From Actinoplanes auranticolor (GTDB lineage Bacteria; Actinomycetota; Actinomycetes; Mycobacteriales; Micromonosporaceae), in the NCBI RefSeq assembly GCF_018332655.1, contig NZ_BOQL01000037.1, forward strand, positions 54,255 to 118,254: 64,000 nt of DNA, written 5' to 3'. Below are positions 49,084-57,404 of this stretch, one piece after another. Within the stretch, counting starts at the first letter, position 1. Each line of letters starts with the position of its first letter. Below the pieces are notes generated by a model. The model did not search any database. It had not been told where the DNA came from and was given only the letters and a program-made list of their open reading frames with translations. A program made the position numbers and the translations under genes.

Positions 49084-49841
49084 ACAAGCACTTCCTCGGT
49101 GACACCGCCGTCCTGCTGGGCCGCTCACTGCGCCACATCGTGCGCAGCCCCGACACCATCATCACCACGGTGGTCACGCCGATCGCCATGCTCCTGCTGT
49201 TCGTCTACGTGCTCGGCGGCGCGATCAGCACCGGAACCGCCTCGTACGTGAACTACCTGGTGCCCGGCATCCTGATCATCACCATCGCCTCGGGCATCTC
49301 CTACACCGCGTACCGGCTGTTCCAGGACCTGCAGGGCGGCATCTTCGAGCGGTTCCAGTCGATGCCGATCGCCCGGGCCGCCGTGCTGTGGGCCCACGTC
49401 CTGACCTCGCTGGTCGCCAACGTGATCTCGCTCGTGGTGGTCCTGCTGGTCGCCCTGGTGATGGGCTTCCGGTCGGGTACGGGCGTCCTGGGCTGGCTCG
49501 CCGTCGCCGGCATCCTCGTCCTGTTCACCCTGGCGCTGACCTGGCTCGCCGTGATCCCCGGCCTGACCGCGAACTCCGTGGACGGCGCGAGCGGGTTCGC
49601 CTACCCGCTGATCTTCCTGCCGTTCATCAGCTCGGCCTTCGTGCCCACCGCGTCCATGCCGGGCCCGGTACGCGCCTTCGCCGAGAACCAGCCGGTGACC
49701 TCGATCGTGAACACGCTCCGGGCCCTGTTCGCCGAGCAACCGGTGGGCTCGGGCATCTGGACCGCCCTGGCCTGGTGCGCCGGCATCCTGGTCGTGGCCG
49801 TCGCTTTCGCGCTACGCACCTACCGCCGCCGGATCAGCTGA
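49080..49841 (+). CDS. ABC-2 type exporter permease (DrrB-like)
   Basis: A 253-aa membrane subunit with six helices. The N-terminal TAVLLGRSLRHIVRSPDTII, the loop RLFQDLQGGIFERFQSMPIA and the FVPTASMPGPVRAFAENQPV region near the end are DrrB-like. It overlaps the ATPase by 4 bp, so they are translationally coupled. It should move a hydrophobic antibiotic or lipid outwards. Confidence 0.92.
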   Translation: MNKHFLGDTAVLLGRSLRHIVRSPDTIITTVVTPIAMLLLFVYVLGGAISTGTASYVNYLVPGILIITIASGISYTAYRLFQDLQGGIFERFQSMPIARAAVLWAHVLTSLVANVISLVVVLLVALVMGFRSGTGVLGWLAVAGILVLFTLALTWLAVIPGLTANSVDGASGFAYPLIFLPFISSAFVPTASMPGPVRAFAENQPVTSIVNTLRALFAEQPVGSGIWTALAWCAGILVVAVAFALRTYRRRIS

Positions 49842-49855
49842 GCCAGGATCGGAAC

Positions 49856-50623
49856 ATGCTCACGATCGGCCAGCTGGCGGCGTACGCCGGCGTCACGGTG
49901 CGGACGGTGCGGCACTACCACCAGATCGGGCTGCTGCCCGAGCCGGAGCGGGACGCGTCGGGCTACCGCCGGTACGGCGCCTCGGCAGCCGTGGCCCTCA
50001 TCAAGATCCGCACCGTCGCGGACGCCGGCGTACCGCTGTCGCAGATCGGCCTGATGCTGCAGGCCGACGCCGCGGCCCTGGCCGAAGCCGTCGAGAAGAT
50101 CGACAGTGACCTGCGCGAGGAGATCGAACGGCTGGAGCTCAGCCGCAAACGGATCGCGCAGCTCGCCGCCGGCGATGCCCTGGTGCTCCCGCCGGAGGTC
50201 ACCTGCTATCTCGACCGGCTCCGCGAGGTCGGGGTGTCGCAGCGGATCCTGGAGGGTGAGCGGGACGGGTGGATCCTGCTCGCGGCCCGGTGGCCCGAGC
50301 ACATGCCCGCGGTCATGGCGGACAAGTTCGCGGAGCTGGAGGATCCGCAGCTCGTCCGGCTCTACCGGGTCCTCTCCGAGGTCGGGGACAGCGACGCCGC
50401 CGACGAGTCGCGCCTGGAGGAGATCGCCGACCTCATGGCCGGTCTGCTCGACCGGGCCTACGCCGCCGGTGAGCCCGACCTGGGCGAGGAATGGCAGGAC
50501 GAGATGCCGTTCGACCTGATGAACAATCTCGCCGCCGAGGCCGATCCGCGGATGCCGCGGATCGTGGAGCTCATGCGCAAGCGCGGCTGGGACGGCTGGA
50601 CCCGGCTCAAGCGGGTGGACTAG
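49856..50623 (+). CDS. MerR-family transcriptional regulator
   Basis: A 255-aa MerR protein. The HTH and wing are MLTIGQLAAYAGVTVRTVRHYH and GYRRYGASAAVALIKIRTV, followed by a long dimerisation helix. The effector part (about 100-255) is an acidic helical domain like those of the TipAL/multidrug type. It lies 14 bp after the permease, so it is likely the last gene of the exporter operon and may sense the exported drug. It shares a 4-bp stop region with the convergent methyltransferase. Confidence 0.9.
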   Translation: MLTIGQLAAYAGVTVRTVRHYHQIGLLPEPERDASGYRRYGASAAVALIKIRTVADAGVPLSQIGLMLQADAAALAEAVEKIDSDLREEIERLELSRKRIAQLAAGDALVLPPEVTCYLDRLREVGVSQRILEGERDGWILLAARWPEHMPAVMADKFAELEDPQLVRLYRVLSEVGDSDAADESRLEEIADLMAGLLDRAYAAGEPDLGEEWQDEMPFDLMNNLAAEADPRMPRIVELMRKRGWDGWTRLKRVD

Positions 50624-51735
50624 GCGAGTTCAGGGCGCTCCGGGCGCAGCGACCAGGCCGCCGGGGCCCAGATCGGCGCCTGCGGGTCCCCGGTCAGTTG
50701 CAGCGTGATCTGCCACTCCCGCATCGACGGCCGGCCCGCGGCCTCCCAGCGGTCGACGATCAGCACCGCCTGGTCGCCGTACTCGGCGGCCTGGTCTCCC
50801 CCGGCCAGCACCGAACCGTCCGGCAGAATCGCCGCGCCGCCGGCGCCCTGCTCGTCCAGCAGGACCACGCCGCTCACGTCCCGGTCGGGCAGGGCGGCGT
50901 GGGTGGCCCGACCGCTCCACACCCCGGCCGCGTACCAGAGGTCGCGGTAGGCGTAAGACCCCAGCGGCGGATCCCAGCGCGGCGGCGTGACCGGGGCGAA
51001 CGCGGCCAGGGCGCCGGTCGGCACCGGATGCGGATGGGAGCGTGGATGGGCGGCGGTCAGCGGGCCGGCGGCGCTCATGAACCCGGACGGGCAGATCACC
51101 GTCGCGGTGACCGGGCCCCGCGGTGCGCCGTGCACCGCGAGCACCGGGTGGGTGCCGGCGTGCTCCACGGGCACGACGATCGGGCCGGGCTGGGCCTGGG
51201 CCAGCCAGTGCGGCGACACCCCGGCGACCCCGACGGTCACGATCGCCCGGTCGAACGTCTCGCCCGGCGCGCCCGCATAGCCGTCACCGGTGATCACCCG
51301 TACGCCCTCGACACCGGCCGCGGCCAGCGCGGCCCGGGCCCGTTCCGCGACGTCGGCCTGCACGTCCACGCTGGTGACCCACGCGCCCAGCGCCGCCAGC
51401 AGCGCGGCGTTGTAGCCGGTGCCCGCGCCGATCTCCAGGACCCGGTCGCCGGGTCCCACCTCCAGGCCCTCCAGCATGATCGCCATCAGCGACGGCTGGC
51501 TGGACGAGCTCACCGCCACCCGGCCGTCGACCTTGGTGACCAGCACGTCGTCGCGGTAGACGGCGTCCCGGAACCCCGCCGCGCCGGGCCGGGCCCAGGA
51601 TCCGTCGCGGCGCTGGAAACCCTCGGCGACGAACAACTCCCGCGGCACGGCGGCGAACGCGGCGGCCAGCTCGGGCGTCAGCGGGGCGCCGTTGCGACGG
51701 AGCTGCTCCACGAAGCGTCGCCGCAGGTCAGTCAC
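50620..51735 (-). CDS. PCMT-like protein-L-isoaspartate O-methyltransferase family protein
   Basis: A 371-aa methyltransferase. The N-terminal half is PCMT-like: VPRELFVAEGFQRRDG, then motif I RVLEIGAGTGYNAALLAALG (about residues 98-117), VTSVDVQADVAERARAAL and a substrate Ser-rich VAVSSSSQPSLM loop. The C-terminal about 150 aa is an added domain seen in actinobacterial relatives, some of which work in peptide natural-product clusters; no precursor peptide is visible here. GTG 51733-51735 lies inside the 3' end of the phosphotransferase (8-bp overlap), so the two are coupled. Confidence 0.85.
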   Translation of the reverse strand: MTDLRRRFVEQLRRNGAPLTPELAAAFAAVPRELFVAEGFQRRDGSWARPGAAGFRDAVYRDDVLVTKVDGRVAVSSSSQPSLMAIMLEGLEVGPGDRVLEIGAGTGYNAALLAALGAWVTSVDVQADVAERARAALAAAGVEGVRVITGDGYAGAPGETFDRAIVTVGVAGVSPHWLAQAQPGPIVVPVEHAGTHPVLAVHGAPRGPVTATVICPSGFMSAAGPLTAAHPRSHPHPVPTGALAAFAPVTPPRWDPPLGSYAYRDLWYAAGVWSGRATHAALPDRDVSGVVLLDEQGAGGAAILPDGSVLAGGDQAAEYGDQAVLIVDRWEAAGRPSMREWQITLQLTGDPQAPIWAPAAWSLRPERPELA

Positions 51736-52903
51736 ACCACCACCGTACGGCCGCGGCGGCCGCCGCGCTCAGTCGCGCCGGCACGTCGGCCCGGTGGTAC
51801 GGCCACTCGGCCGGCTCGATCCGGTCCAGGAACTCCGCGTACAGCGCGGCCGACCGCAGCTCGGCGACCGGCCTGATCAGGTCGAGGACCCGCTCGGGAT
51901 CGGCGCCGGGCACATCCGTGCGCCACCGCTGGGCCCACTGCTGCAGCACCTTGCCGGGCTCCTCCAGCCCCTCGCAGAGCCGCAGGATGTCGTACGCCGG
52001 ATGGGCGACAGTGGCATCGCCCCAGTCGACGATCACGCGGGACTCCCCGTCGGCGCGTACGTTGCCGGGGTGCAGGTCGCCGTGCACCAGGGTGTCGGGC
52101 AGCCCGCAGGCCACGATCGCCGCGATCCGCGCGGGCAGCTGGTCCAGCACCGCCGCCAGCCCGTCGATCTCGTCCAGGAACGGCTCGGCCACCCGGGCCA
52201 GCCGGTCGATGTCGAAGCGCCGGTCGGGCACGCCGGCCGCCAGCAGCTCGTCGATCCGGCCGGCGAAGTGCACCTGGGCCGGGTGCCAGTCGGCGGCGAC
52301 GGCCGCGCAGAAGTCCTCGTCGGCGCCGTAGCGGTCCTCGCCGGGCACGTGGGCGAGCAGCATCCGGCCCGGGGCGCCGGCCCGCAGGACCGTGGGCACG
52401 AGCCCCGGCGCGAAGCCGTCCACGAGCGCCAGCACGGCGGGCTCGTGCGCGAACATCCGCGGCACCTGCTTGAGCCAGGCGACCGGGGTGCCCGCGGCGT
52501 CCAGGTGCCAGATCATGGACAGGTTCCAGGTGCGCTGCTGGACGGGGGTCAGATCGTCGCGGCCGGTCGCGGCCAGCGCCCAGGCCACCGAGGCGGCCGG
52601 GCCGCCGGGGACCGCGTACGGGGCGCGCAGCGGATGCGGCGTCAGGTCGGCGTCGGCCGGCGCCAGCGGCACGCCGGGCGGCTCGAAGACCTGCGCCAGG
52701 TACGTGACGTGCCCGCCGGGCTGGGCCGGCCGGTCGGCCGTGAGCAGCCGCAACACGTGCACCTCGATGCCGTACCGCTCCCGGGTGGCGGCCACCACGT
52801 CGGCGGCCTCGGGCCACCAGGGCATCTCCACCTCGATCGGTGGCAGGGCCCCGAGCACGGCACCGGCGGCATCGACAAGGACAAGCGTCACGGTTCGGCC
52901 CAC
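51728..52903 (-). CDS. Phosphotransferase (APH fold) with extra N-terminal domain
   Basis: A 391-aa protein. The C-terminal part is an aminoglycoside-phosphotransferase-like kinase: TLVHGDLHPGNVRADGESRV is the catalytic loop and IVDWGDATVAHPAYDIL the metal-binding site. The N-terminal about 110 aa (VTLVLVDAAGAVLGALPPIE through VLRLLTADRPAQPGGHVTYL) is strand-rich, resembling a small Nudix-type fold but without a Nudix box. GTG 52901-52903 lies six bases after TACCGT, so translation is probably leaderless. The same unit encodes the methyltransferase. Its substrate is unknown. Confidence 0.85.
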   Translation of the reverse strand: MGRTVTLVLVDAAGAVLGALPPIEVEMPWWPEAADVVAATRERYGIEVHVLRLLTADRPAQPGGHVTYLAQVFEPPGVPLAPADADLTPHPLRAPYAVPGGPAASVAWALAATGRDDLTPVQQRTWNLSMIWHLDAAGTPVAWLKQVPRMFAHEPAVLALVDGFAPGLVPTVLRAGAPGRMLLAHVPGEDRYGADEDFCAAVAADWHPAQVHFAGRIDELLAAGVPDRRFDIDRLARVAEPFLDEIDGLAAVLDQLPARIAAIVACGLPDTLVHGDLHPGNVRADGESRVIVDWGDATVAHPAYDILRLCEGLEEPGKVLQQWAQRWRTDVPGADPERVLDLIRPVAELRSAALYAEFLDRIEPAEWPYHRADVPARLSAAAAAAVRWWCD

Positions 52904-52909
52904 GCCAGG

Positions 52910-52995
52910 ACGGTATCGGCCGGGCCGGGATCGGGCGACCGCGTTTTCCGCCGGCCCGCGCCGTAATCCGGACGACATCCGGATCCGGCTACCGT
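52910..52995. promoter_or_regulatory. Divergent leaderless promoters
   Basis: TACCGT on the minus strand (52910-52915) is six bases before the phosphotransferase GTG at 52903. TACCGT on the plus strand (52990-52995) is seven bases before a GTG at 53003. Neither start has a Shine-Dalgarno. Confidence 0.5.
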
Positions 52996-53002
52996 GACGT
53001 CC

Positions 53003-53788
53003 GTGAACAACTCCCAGGTCGGTGCCACGCTCGTCTTCGACGTCACCGAGCCCGCCGAGATCGTCCTGCTGATCGCCGCCGCGGATCCGGTCTCGGAGTC
53101 CCTGTCGCTGTCCAGCGACGGCCGCAGCGTGGAGGCGGTCGAGTTGCCCGGCCGCCAGCACTACGTCCGGGCCCCTCAAGGCCGGTTGACCGTCACGTAC
53201 GCGGCCGAGGTGGCCGTCACCCGGCCGGTCCCGGCGGACGTCACCGAGCCGGACCGGATCGTCGCGCTGCGGCCGAGCCGGTACTGCCCGTCGGACAAGA
53301 TGGCCGGGTTCGCGGGCACGTTGTTCAGCGGACGGCCGGACGCCACCGCCACCGTCCGGGCGATCCGCGACTGGGTGCACGACCACCTCAGCTACGAGGC
53401 CGGCAGCAGCGGGCCGACCACCGACGCGGCGGACACGCTGCTCGACGGCCGCGGTGTCTGCCGCGACTACGCCCACCTGATGACCACGCTGTGCCGGGCC
53501 ATGAACGTGCCGGCCCGCGTCGCGGCGGTCTACGCCCCGGGCCTGTCCCCGATGGACTTCCACCTGGTGGTGGAGACCGCGCTGGACGGCCGGTGGCAGG
53601 TGTGGGACGCGACGGGGCTCGCACCCCGGCAGAGCTTGATCCGCATCGCCACCGGCCGGGACGCGGCGGACACCGCGCTGGCCACCACCCTGTCCGGCCT
53701 GCTGACCATGCCGGAGCTGATCATCACCGCGGTGGCCGGCGGCGACCTGCCGATGGACGACCACCGCGAACCGGTCGAGCTGGCCTGA
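53003..53788 (+). CDS. Transglutaminase-like protein
   Basis: A 261-aa protein with a beta-rich N-terminal domain (PF08379-like start) and a transglutaminase-like core. The catalytic Cys is in DGRGVCRDYAHLMTTLCRAM, the His in SPMDFHLVVETALDGRW and the Asp in VWDATGLAP. These proteases/acyltransferases act on peptides or amides; the target is unknown. GTG 53003 has a -10 seven bases upstream; GTG 52994 in the same frame is an alternative. Its stop lies 7 bp from the allantoicase stop. Confidence 0.86.
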   Translation: MNNSQVGATLVFDVTEPAEIVLLIAAADPVSESLSLSSDGRSVEAVELPGRQHYVRAPQGRLTVTYAAEVAVTRPVPADVTEPDRIVALRPSRYCPSDKMAGFAGTLFSGRPDATATVRAIRDWVHDHLSYEAGSSGPTTDAADTLLDGRGVCRDYAHLMTTLCRAMNVPARVAAVYAPGLSPMDFHLVVETALDGRWQVWDATGLAPRQSLIRIATGRDAADTALATTLSGLLTMPELIITAVAGGDLPMDDHREPVELA

Positions 53789-53795
53789 CGAGGCC

Positions 53796-54797
53796 CTAGG
53801 TCACGGCCTCGAAGCGGGCGCGCAGGACAGCGCCGTCCGGGCGGCCGTGCAGGCGCAGCCGGGCCATGCCGCCGTCCGGGAAGATGTCCAGCCGCACGTG
53901 GGTGGCCACCGGGACCACCGACACCCCGAAGCGGTGCCGGGTGTCCGGGGAGAGCCGCACCTGCGGCAGCAGGTCGAACCAGTCGGTCGGGTCGTCCAGC
54001 AGGCCGGTGCGGGCGTCGATGCCGCGCAGGGTCGCGCTGCCCGGTGCGTTGCCCTTGAAGTGACTGGTGTCCAGCTCGGCCAGCTCGATCACCGACGGCA
54101 CGGCCAGCTGCACCAGCACCCAGTCGTTGCCGTCGTCGCGGCGGCGGGACGTCTCCCAGCCGTCGCCCATGGAACGGGCCAGGCCCGGGTAGATCAGGTT
54201 CTGCGGGTGGCCGTAGAACATGTTGCTGCAGCCGGCGATGCGGGCGCCGTACTCGGCCGCGGCCACGTCGAAGACGCTCGGCAGCAGCCGCGGGTCGGGC
54301 ACGACCTCGCCGTGCACCCGCAGCCGGGCCACCCCGCCGTCCGGGTAGATGTTCAGCCGGATGTGGGTGTAGCGCTGGCTGGAGTCGACCGGGAACAGGT
54401 TCTGGCTGTCGCCGACCAGCGGCGAGCGCGGCACCAGCGCCACCCAGTGCGCCTCGGCCAGCTGGATCGGATCGGGATAGCCCTCCAGCGCCGCGCCCTC
54501 GACCGACGCGTGCGGCGGGTAGTTGCCGGTGAAGAACGCCGTGTCGACGTCGATGCCGTGCACGATGCCCGGCGCGCCCAGCCGGATGATCGCGGTGTCG
54601 TGCCCGGGCTCGCGCCGGCGGCGGGTCTCCCAGCCGTCGTACACCTGGCCCTTGTGCCCGAAGGTCCGCGGCGCGAACACCGGCCGGGCCGGCTCGACGA
54701 GATGGTCGGCCGCGGCGAAGAACTCGTCGTTGGCGAACACCACCCCGCCGCCGAAGGTGCGCGACGCCAGGTCGGGCAGCAGCGTGAACTCCTCCAT
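53796..54797 (-). CDS. alc: Allantoicase
   Basis: A 333-aa enzyme that hydrolyses allantoate to (S)-ureidoglycolate and urea. Two repeated allantoicase domains are visible: LASRTFGGGVVFANDEFFAA with YDGWETRRRREPGHDTAIIR, and ARIAGCSNMFYGHPQNLIYP with DGWETSRRRDDGNDWVLVQL. Each domain ends in an IYPDGGVARLRVHG-type or IFPDGGMARLRLHG strand. GGAGGG precedes the ATG, which overlaps the allantoinase stop by one base, so it is translated after allantoinase. Confidence 0.93.
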   Translation of the reverse strand: MEEFTLLPDLASRTFGGGVVFANDEFFAAADHLVEPARPVFAPRTFGHKGQVYDGWETRRRREPGHDTAIIRLGAPGIVHGIDVDTAFFTGNYPPHASVEGAALEGYPDPIQLAEAHWVALVPRSPLVGDSQNLFPVDSSQRYTHIRLNIYPDGGVARLRVHGEVVPDPRLLPSVFDVAAAEYGARIAGCSNMFYGHPQNLIYPGLARSMGDGWETSRRRDDGNDWVLVQLAVPSVIELAELDTSHFKGNAPGSATLRGIDARTGLLDDPTDWFDLLPQVRLSPDTRHRFGVSVVPVATHVRLDIFPDGGMARLRLHGRPDGAVLRARFEAVT

Positions 54798-56110
54798 CAG
54801 GAACCCTCCCGGGTCAGGAAGACGCCGCGGGGGGCGTCGCCGGTCACGGTCCGTCCGCGCAGCCAGGTCGTGCGGACCACACCCGTCAGGACCTTTCCCG
54901 CGTACGGCGTGACGGGGTTGCGGTGGTGCAGGCGTACGGGATCGACGGTGAAGTCCGCGGCCGGGTCGAAGGCGACCAGGTCGGCGTCCGCCCCCACCGC
55001 GATCCGGCCCTTGCCGGTGAGCCCGACCAGGTCGGCGGGGCGCTGGGCCATCCAGCTGACCACGTCGGCGAGGGAGTGCCCCCGGGCGCGGGCAGCCGTC
55101 CAGACCACCGGCAGGCCCAGCTGCACCGAAGCGATGCCGCCCCACGCCGCCGCGAAGTCGCCGGTGTCCGGCCGCTTGAGCTCGGGAGTGCACGGCGAGT
55201 GGTCACTGACCACACAGGTGATCAGGCCCTCGGCGAGCGCGGCCCACAGCCGGTCGGCGTTGGCCGCGTCGCGGATGGGCGGGCAGCACTTGAACTCGGT
55301 GGCGCCGGCCGGGATCTCGGCGGCGTCCAGCGTCAGGTAGTGCGGGCAGGTCTCGGCGGTGACCCGCAGGCCGTCCGCCCTGGCCCGGGCGATGAGCGGC
55401 AGGGCGCTCGCGGCGGACAGGTGCAGGATGTGGACCCGCCCGCCGGTGACGCGGGCCGCCTCGATCGCGTTGGCGACGGCGGCGTGCTCGGCGTCGGGCG
55501 GCCGGGAGGCGAGGAAGTCCGCGTACGCCGGGGAGGACACGGCGGCGTGCAGGTGGTCGGGGTCCTCGGCGTGCACCACGAACTGGGCGTCGACCGCGCG
55601 CAGGGCCTCGCCGAGCTGGTCGGGGGTCAGCGGCGGGAACTCGGGCACGCCGGAGTCGGCCAGGAAGGCCTTGAAGCCGTACACCCCGGCGGCGTGCAGG
55701 GCGGGCAGCGCGCCGGTGTTGCCCGGGATCGCACCGCCCCAGAAGCCGACGTCCACGTGGATCTGACCGCGGGCGGCGTTCTGCTTGACCGCGAGCGCGT
55801 CGGCGTCGACGGTCGGCGGCAGGCTGTTCAGCGGCATGTCCACGATGGCGGTGACCCCGCCGGCGGCCGCGGCCCGGGTGGCGGTGGCGAAGCCCTCCCA
55901 CTCGGTGCGGCCGGGCTCGTTGACGTGCACGTGGGTGTCGACCAGGCCGGGCAGCAGGGCGAGGTCGCCCAGGTCGACGTCCTCGGCGGTCTGGAGCACG
56001 GCGGCGTAGTCGTCCACGGCGACGATCCGGCCCCCGGCGACGGAGACCGCGGCGGGCTGCTCACTGCCGCCGACGACGGCACGACGGGACCGCACCACCA
56101 GATCGACCAT
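54797..56110 (-). CDS. allB: Allantoinase
   Basis: A 437-aa amidohydrolase that opens the allantoin ring to allantoate. The metal site has LVDTHVHVNEPGRTEWEGFA (two His), a Lys for carboxylation in YGFKAFLADSG, VVHAED, RVHILHLSAASAL and CVVSDHSPCTPELKR (metal Asp). Its length is typical of bacterial enzymes. The ATG lies six bases after TAGGCT, with no Shine-Dalgarno. It is the first gene of the allB-alc pair; the aldolase-like gene is 143 bp upstream. Confidence 0.94.
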   Translation of the reverse strand: MVDLVVRSRRAVVGGSEQPAAVSVAGGRIVAVDDYAAVLQTAEDVDLGDLALLPGLVDTHVHVNEPGRTEWEGFATATRAAAAGGVTAIVDMPLNSLPPTVDADALAVKQNAARGQIHVDVGFWGGAIPGNTGALPALHAAGVYGFKAFLADSGVPEFPPLTPDQLGEALRAVDAQFVVHAEDPDHLHAAVSSPAYADFLASRPPDAEHAAVANAIEAARVTGGRVHILHLSAASALPLIARARADGLRVTAETCPHYLTLDAAEIPAGATEFKCCPPIRDAANADRLWAALAEGLITCVVSDHSPCTPELKRPDTGDFAAAWGGIASVQLGLPVVWTAARARGHSLADVVSWMAQRPADLVGLTGKGRIAVGADADLVAFDPAADFTVDPVRLHHRNPVTPYAGKVLTGVVRTTWLRGRTVTGDAPRGVFLTREGS

Positions 56111-56116
56111 GGGCCG

Positions 56117-56122
56117 AGCCTA
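56117..56122 (-). promoter_or_regulatory. -10 hexamer of leaderless promoter for allantoinase
   Basis: TAGGCT on the minus strand, six bases before the ATG at 56110. No clear -35. Confidence 0.45.
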
Positions 56123-56253
56123 ACCGCCAACTGTTGCCACACGGCTACGTCGGGTGAAGCCGAGCGGCAAGATCACCGATCCCGTGTCCGGTTCCCGACC
56201 GGGTGGATCATCGGGGCTGGGCGGATCGCCGGCGGCTGAGGGCGGTTCGCCGC

Positions 56254-57402
56254 TCAGAGCAGTGCGGTCAGCTCCTCCCGGGTGAAGCCCGCGTCGTCCA
56301 GCGCCCCGCAGTCCAGGCCGCGCAGCAGATAGCCGGCCAGCGCCCGGGCCGTGGCCGGCTCGTCCAGGATGCCGCCCGACTGCCGGTCCAGATACCGCCG
56401 CAGCCGGATCGAGGCCGCGTCCACACCGTCGGCGAAGAAGGCGTAGGTGGCCGCGAACCGGGTCGGCAGCTGCGCCGGGTGCAGGTCCCAGCCCTGGTAG
56501 AAGCCGCGTTCCAGGGAGCGGCGGACCAGGCGGTGGTGCAGCGCCCAGGCGTCGTGGACGGCCACGTCCGAGCCCACCGGGAGGATGTTGGTCGAGCCGT
56601 CGGAGAGCCGGACGCCGGTGCCGGCCGCCGCCGCCTGGATCACCGCCTTGGCGTAGTCGGCGACCGGGTGGTCCATCGCCTGGTAGGCCGCCGCCACCCC
56701 GGCCGCGGCGCTGTAGTCGTACGTGCCGTAGTGCAGGCCCGTGCACCGGCCGTCCGCCGCGGTGATCAGGCGGGCCACGGTCGCTGTGCCGTCCGCGCCG
56801 AGCACCGCCGACGGCAGCTCGATCTGGATCTCGAACGTCAGCGTGCCGGCGGCCAGGCCGTACCCGCGCTCCAGCGTCCCGCACAGCGCGACCATCGCGG
56901 TAACCTGGTCCGGGCCGCTCACCTTGGGCAGGGTCACCGTGAACGGCTCCTGGTGCAGCGACAGGAACAGGTCCAGGGTGCGCAGCGCGCGGTGCCGGGT
57001 GGCCGCCTCCAGCGACTTGATCCGGATCCCCATGAACGGCGGGCGGGGGCCCTCGGCGAGCACGGCCACGGCCGCCTTGACCGCCGCGTCCTCCTGGTCG
57101 TCGTCGCGGACGCCGTAGCCGTCCTCGAAGTCGATCCGCAGGTCCTCGATCGGCTCGGTGGCCAGCTTGGCCCGGACCCGGTCAGCCAGCGCGGCCGGGA
57201 ACGGCAGCGGCGGGCAGTCGTCCAGCGCCGCCAGCGCCTGGGCGCCCCACTGCCGGAAGCCGCCGATCCGGTCGGCCGGGATGTACACCGTGTGCACCGG
57301 CTGCCGCCCGGTCCGCTCCCCCGGATACCGGGTGGCGAGGAACCTGTCGTGGGCGGCGAGCCGGTCGTCCAGGGCGGCGTAGTCGTCGTCGCTGAGCCGC
57401 AT
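56254..57402 (-). CDS. DUF6986 family aldolase-like protein
   Basis: A 382-aa protein of the HpcH/HpaI citrate-lyase-like TIM-barrel superfamily (DUF6986). Landmarks are IEDLRIDFEDGYGVRDDD (metal-binding Asp/Glu), FEIQIELPSAVLGADG and CTGLHYGTYDYSAAAGV. The usual reaction of the superfamily is aldol or thioester cleavage of a glyoxylate- or pyruvate-like product. It starts 2 bp after the malate synthase stop, so it is co-translated with it and likely works on glyoxylate metabolism. The exact reaction is not known. Confidence 0.85.
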   Translation of the reverse strand: MRLSDDDYAALDDRLAAHDRFLATRYPGERTGRQPVHTVYIPADRIGGFRQWGAQALAALDDCPPLPFPAALADRVRAKLATEPIEDLRIDFEDGYGVRDDDQEDAAVKAAVAVLAEGPRPPFMGIRIKSLEAATRHRALRTLDLFLSLHQEPFTVTLPKVSGPDQVTAMVALCGTLERGYGLAAGTLTFEIQIELPSAVLGADGTATVARLITAADGRCTGLHYGTYDYSAAAGVAAAYQAMDHPVADYAKAVIQAAAAGTGVRLSDGSTNILPVGSDVAVHDAWALHHRLVRRSLERGFYQGWDLHPAQLPTRFAATYAFFADGVDAASIRLRRYLDRQSGGILDEPATARALAGYLLRGLDCGALDDAGFTREELTALL

Positions 57403-57404
57403 GG

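Noticed and set aside
51728..53764. Minus-strand frame extending the phosphotransferase upstream to 53764
   Set aside because: The extension is antisense to the transglutaminase gene; the GTG at 52903 with a -10 six bases upstream and a family-like N-terminus marks the true start.
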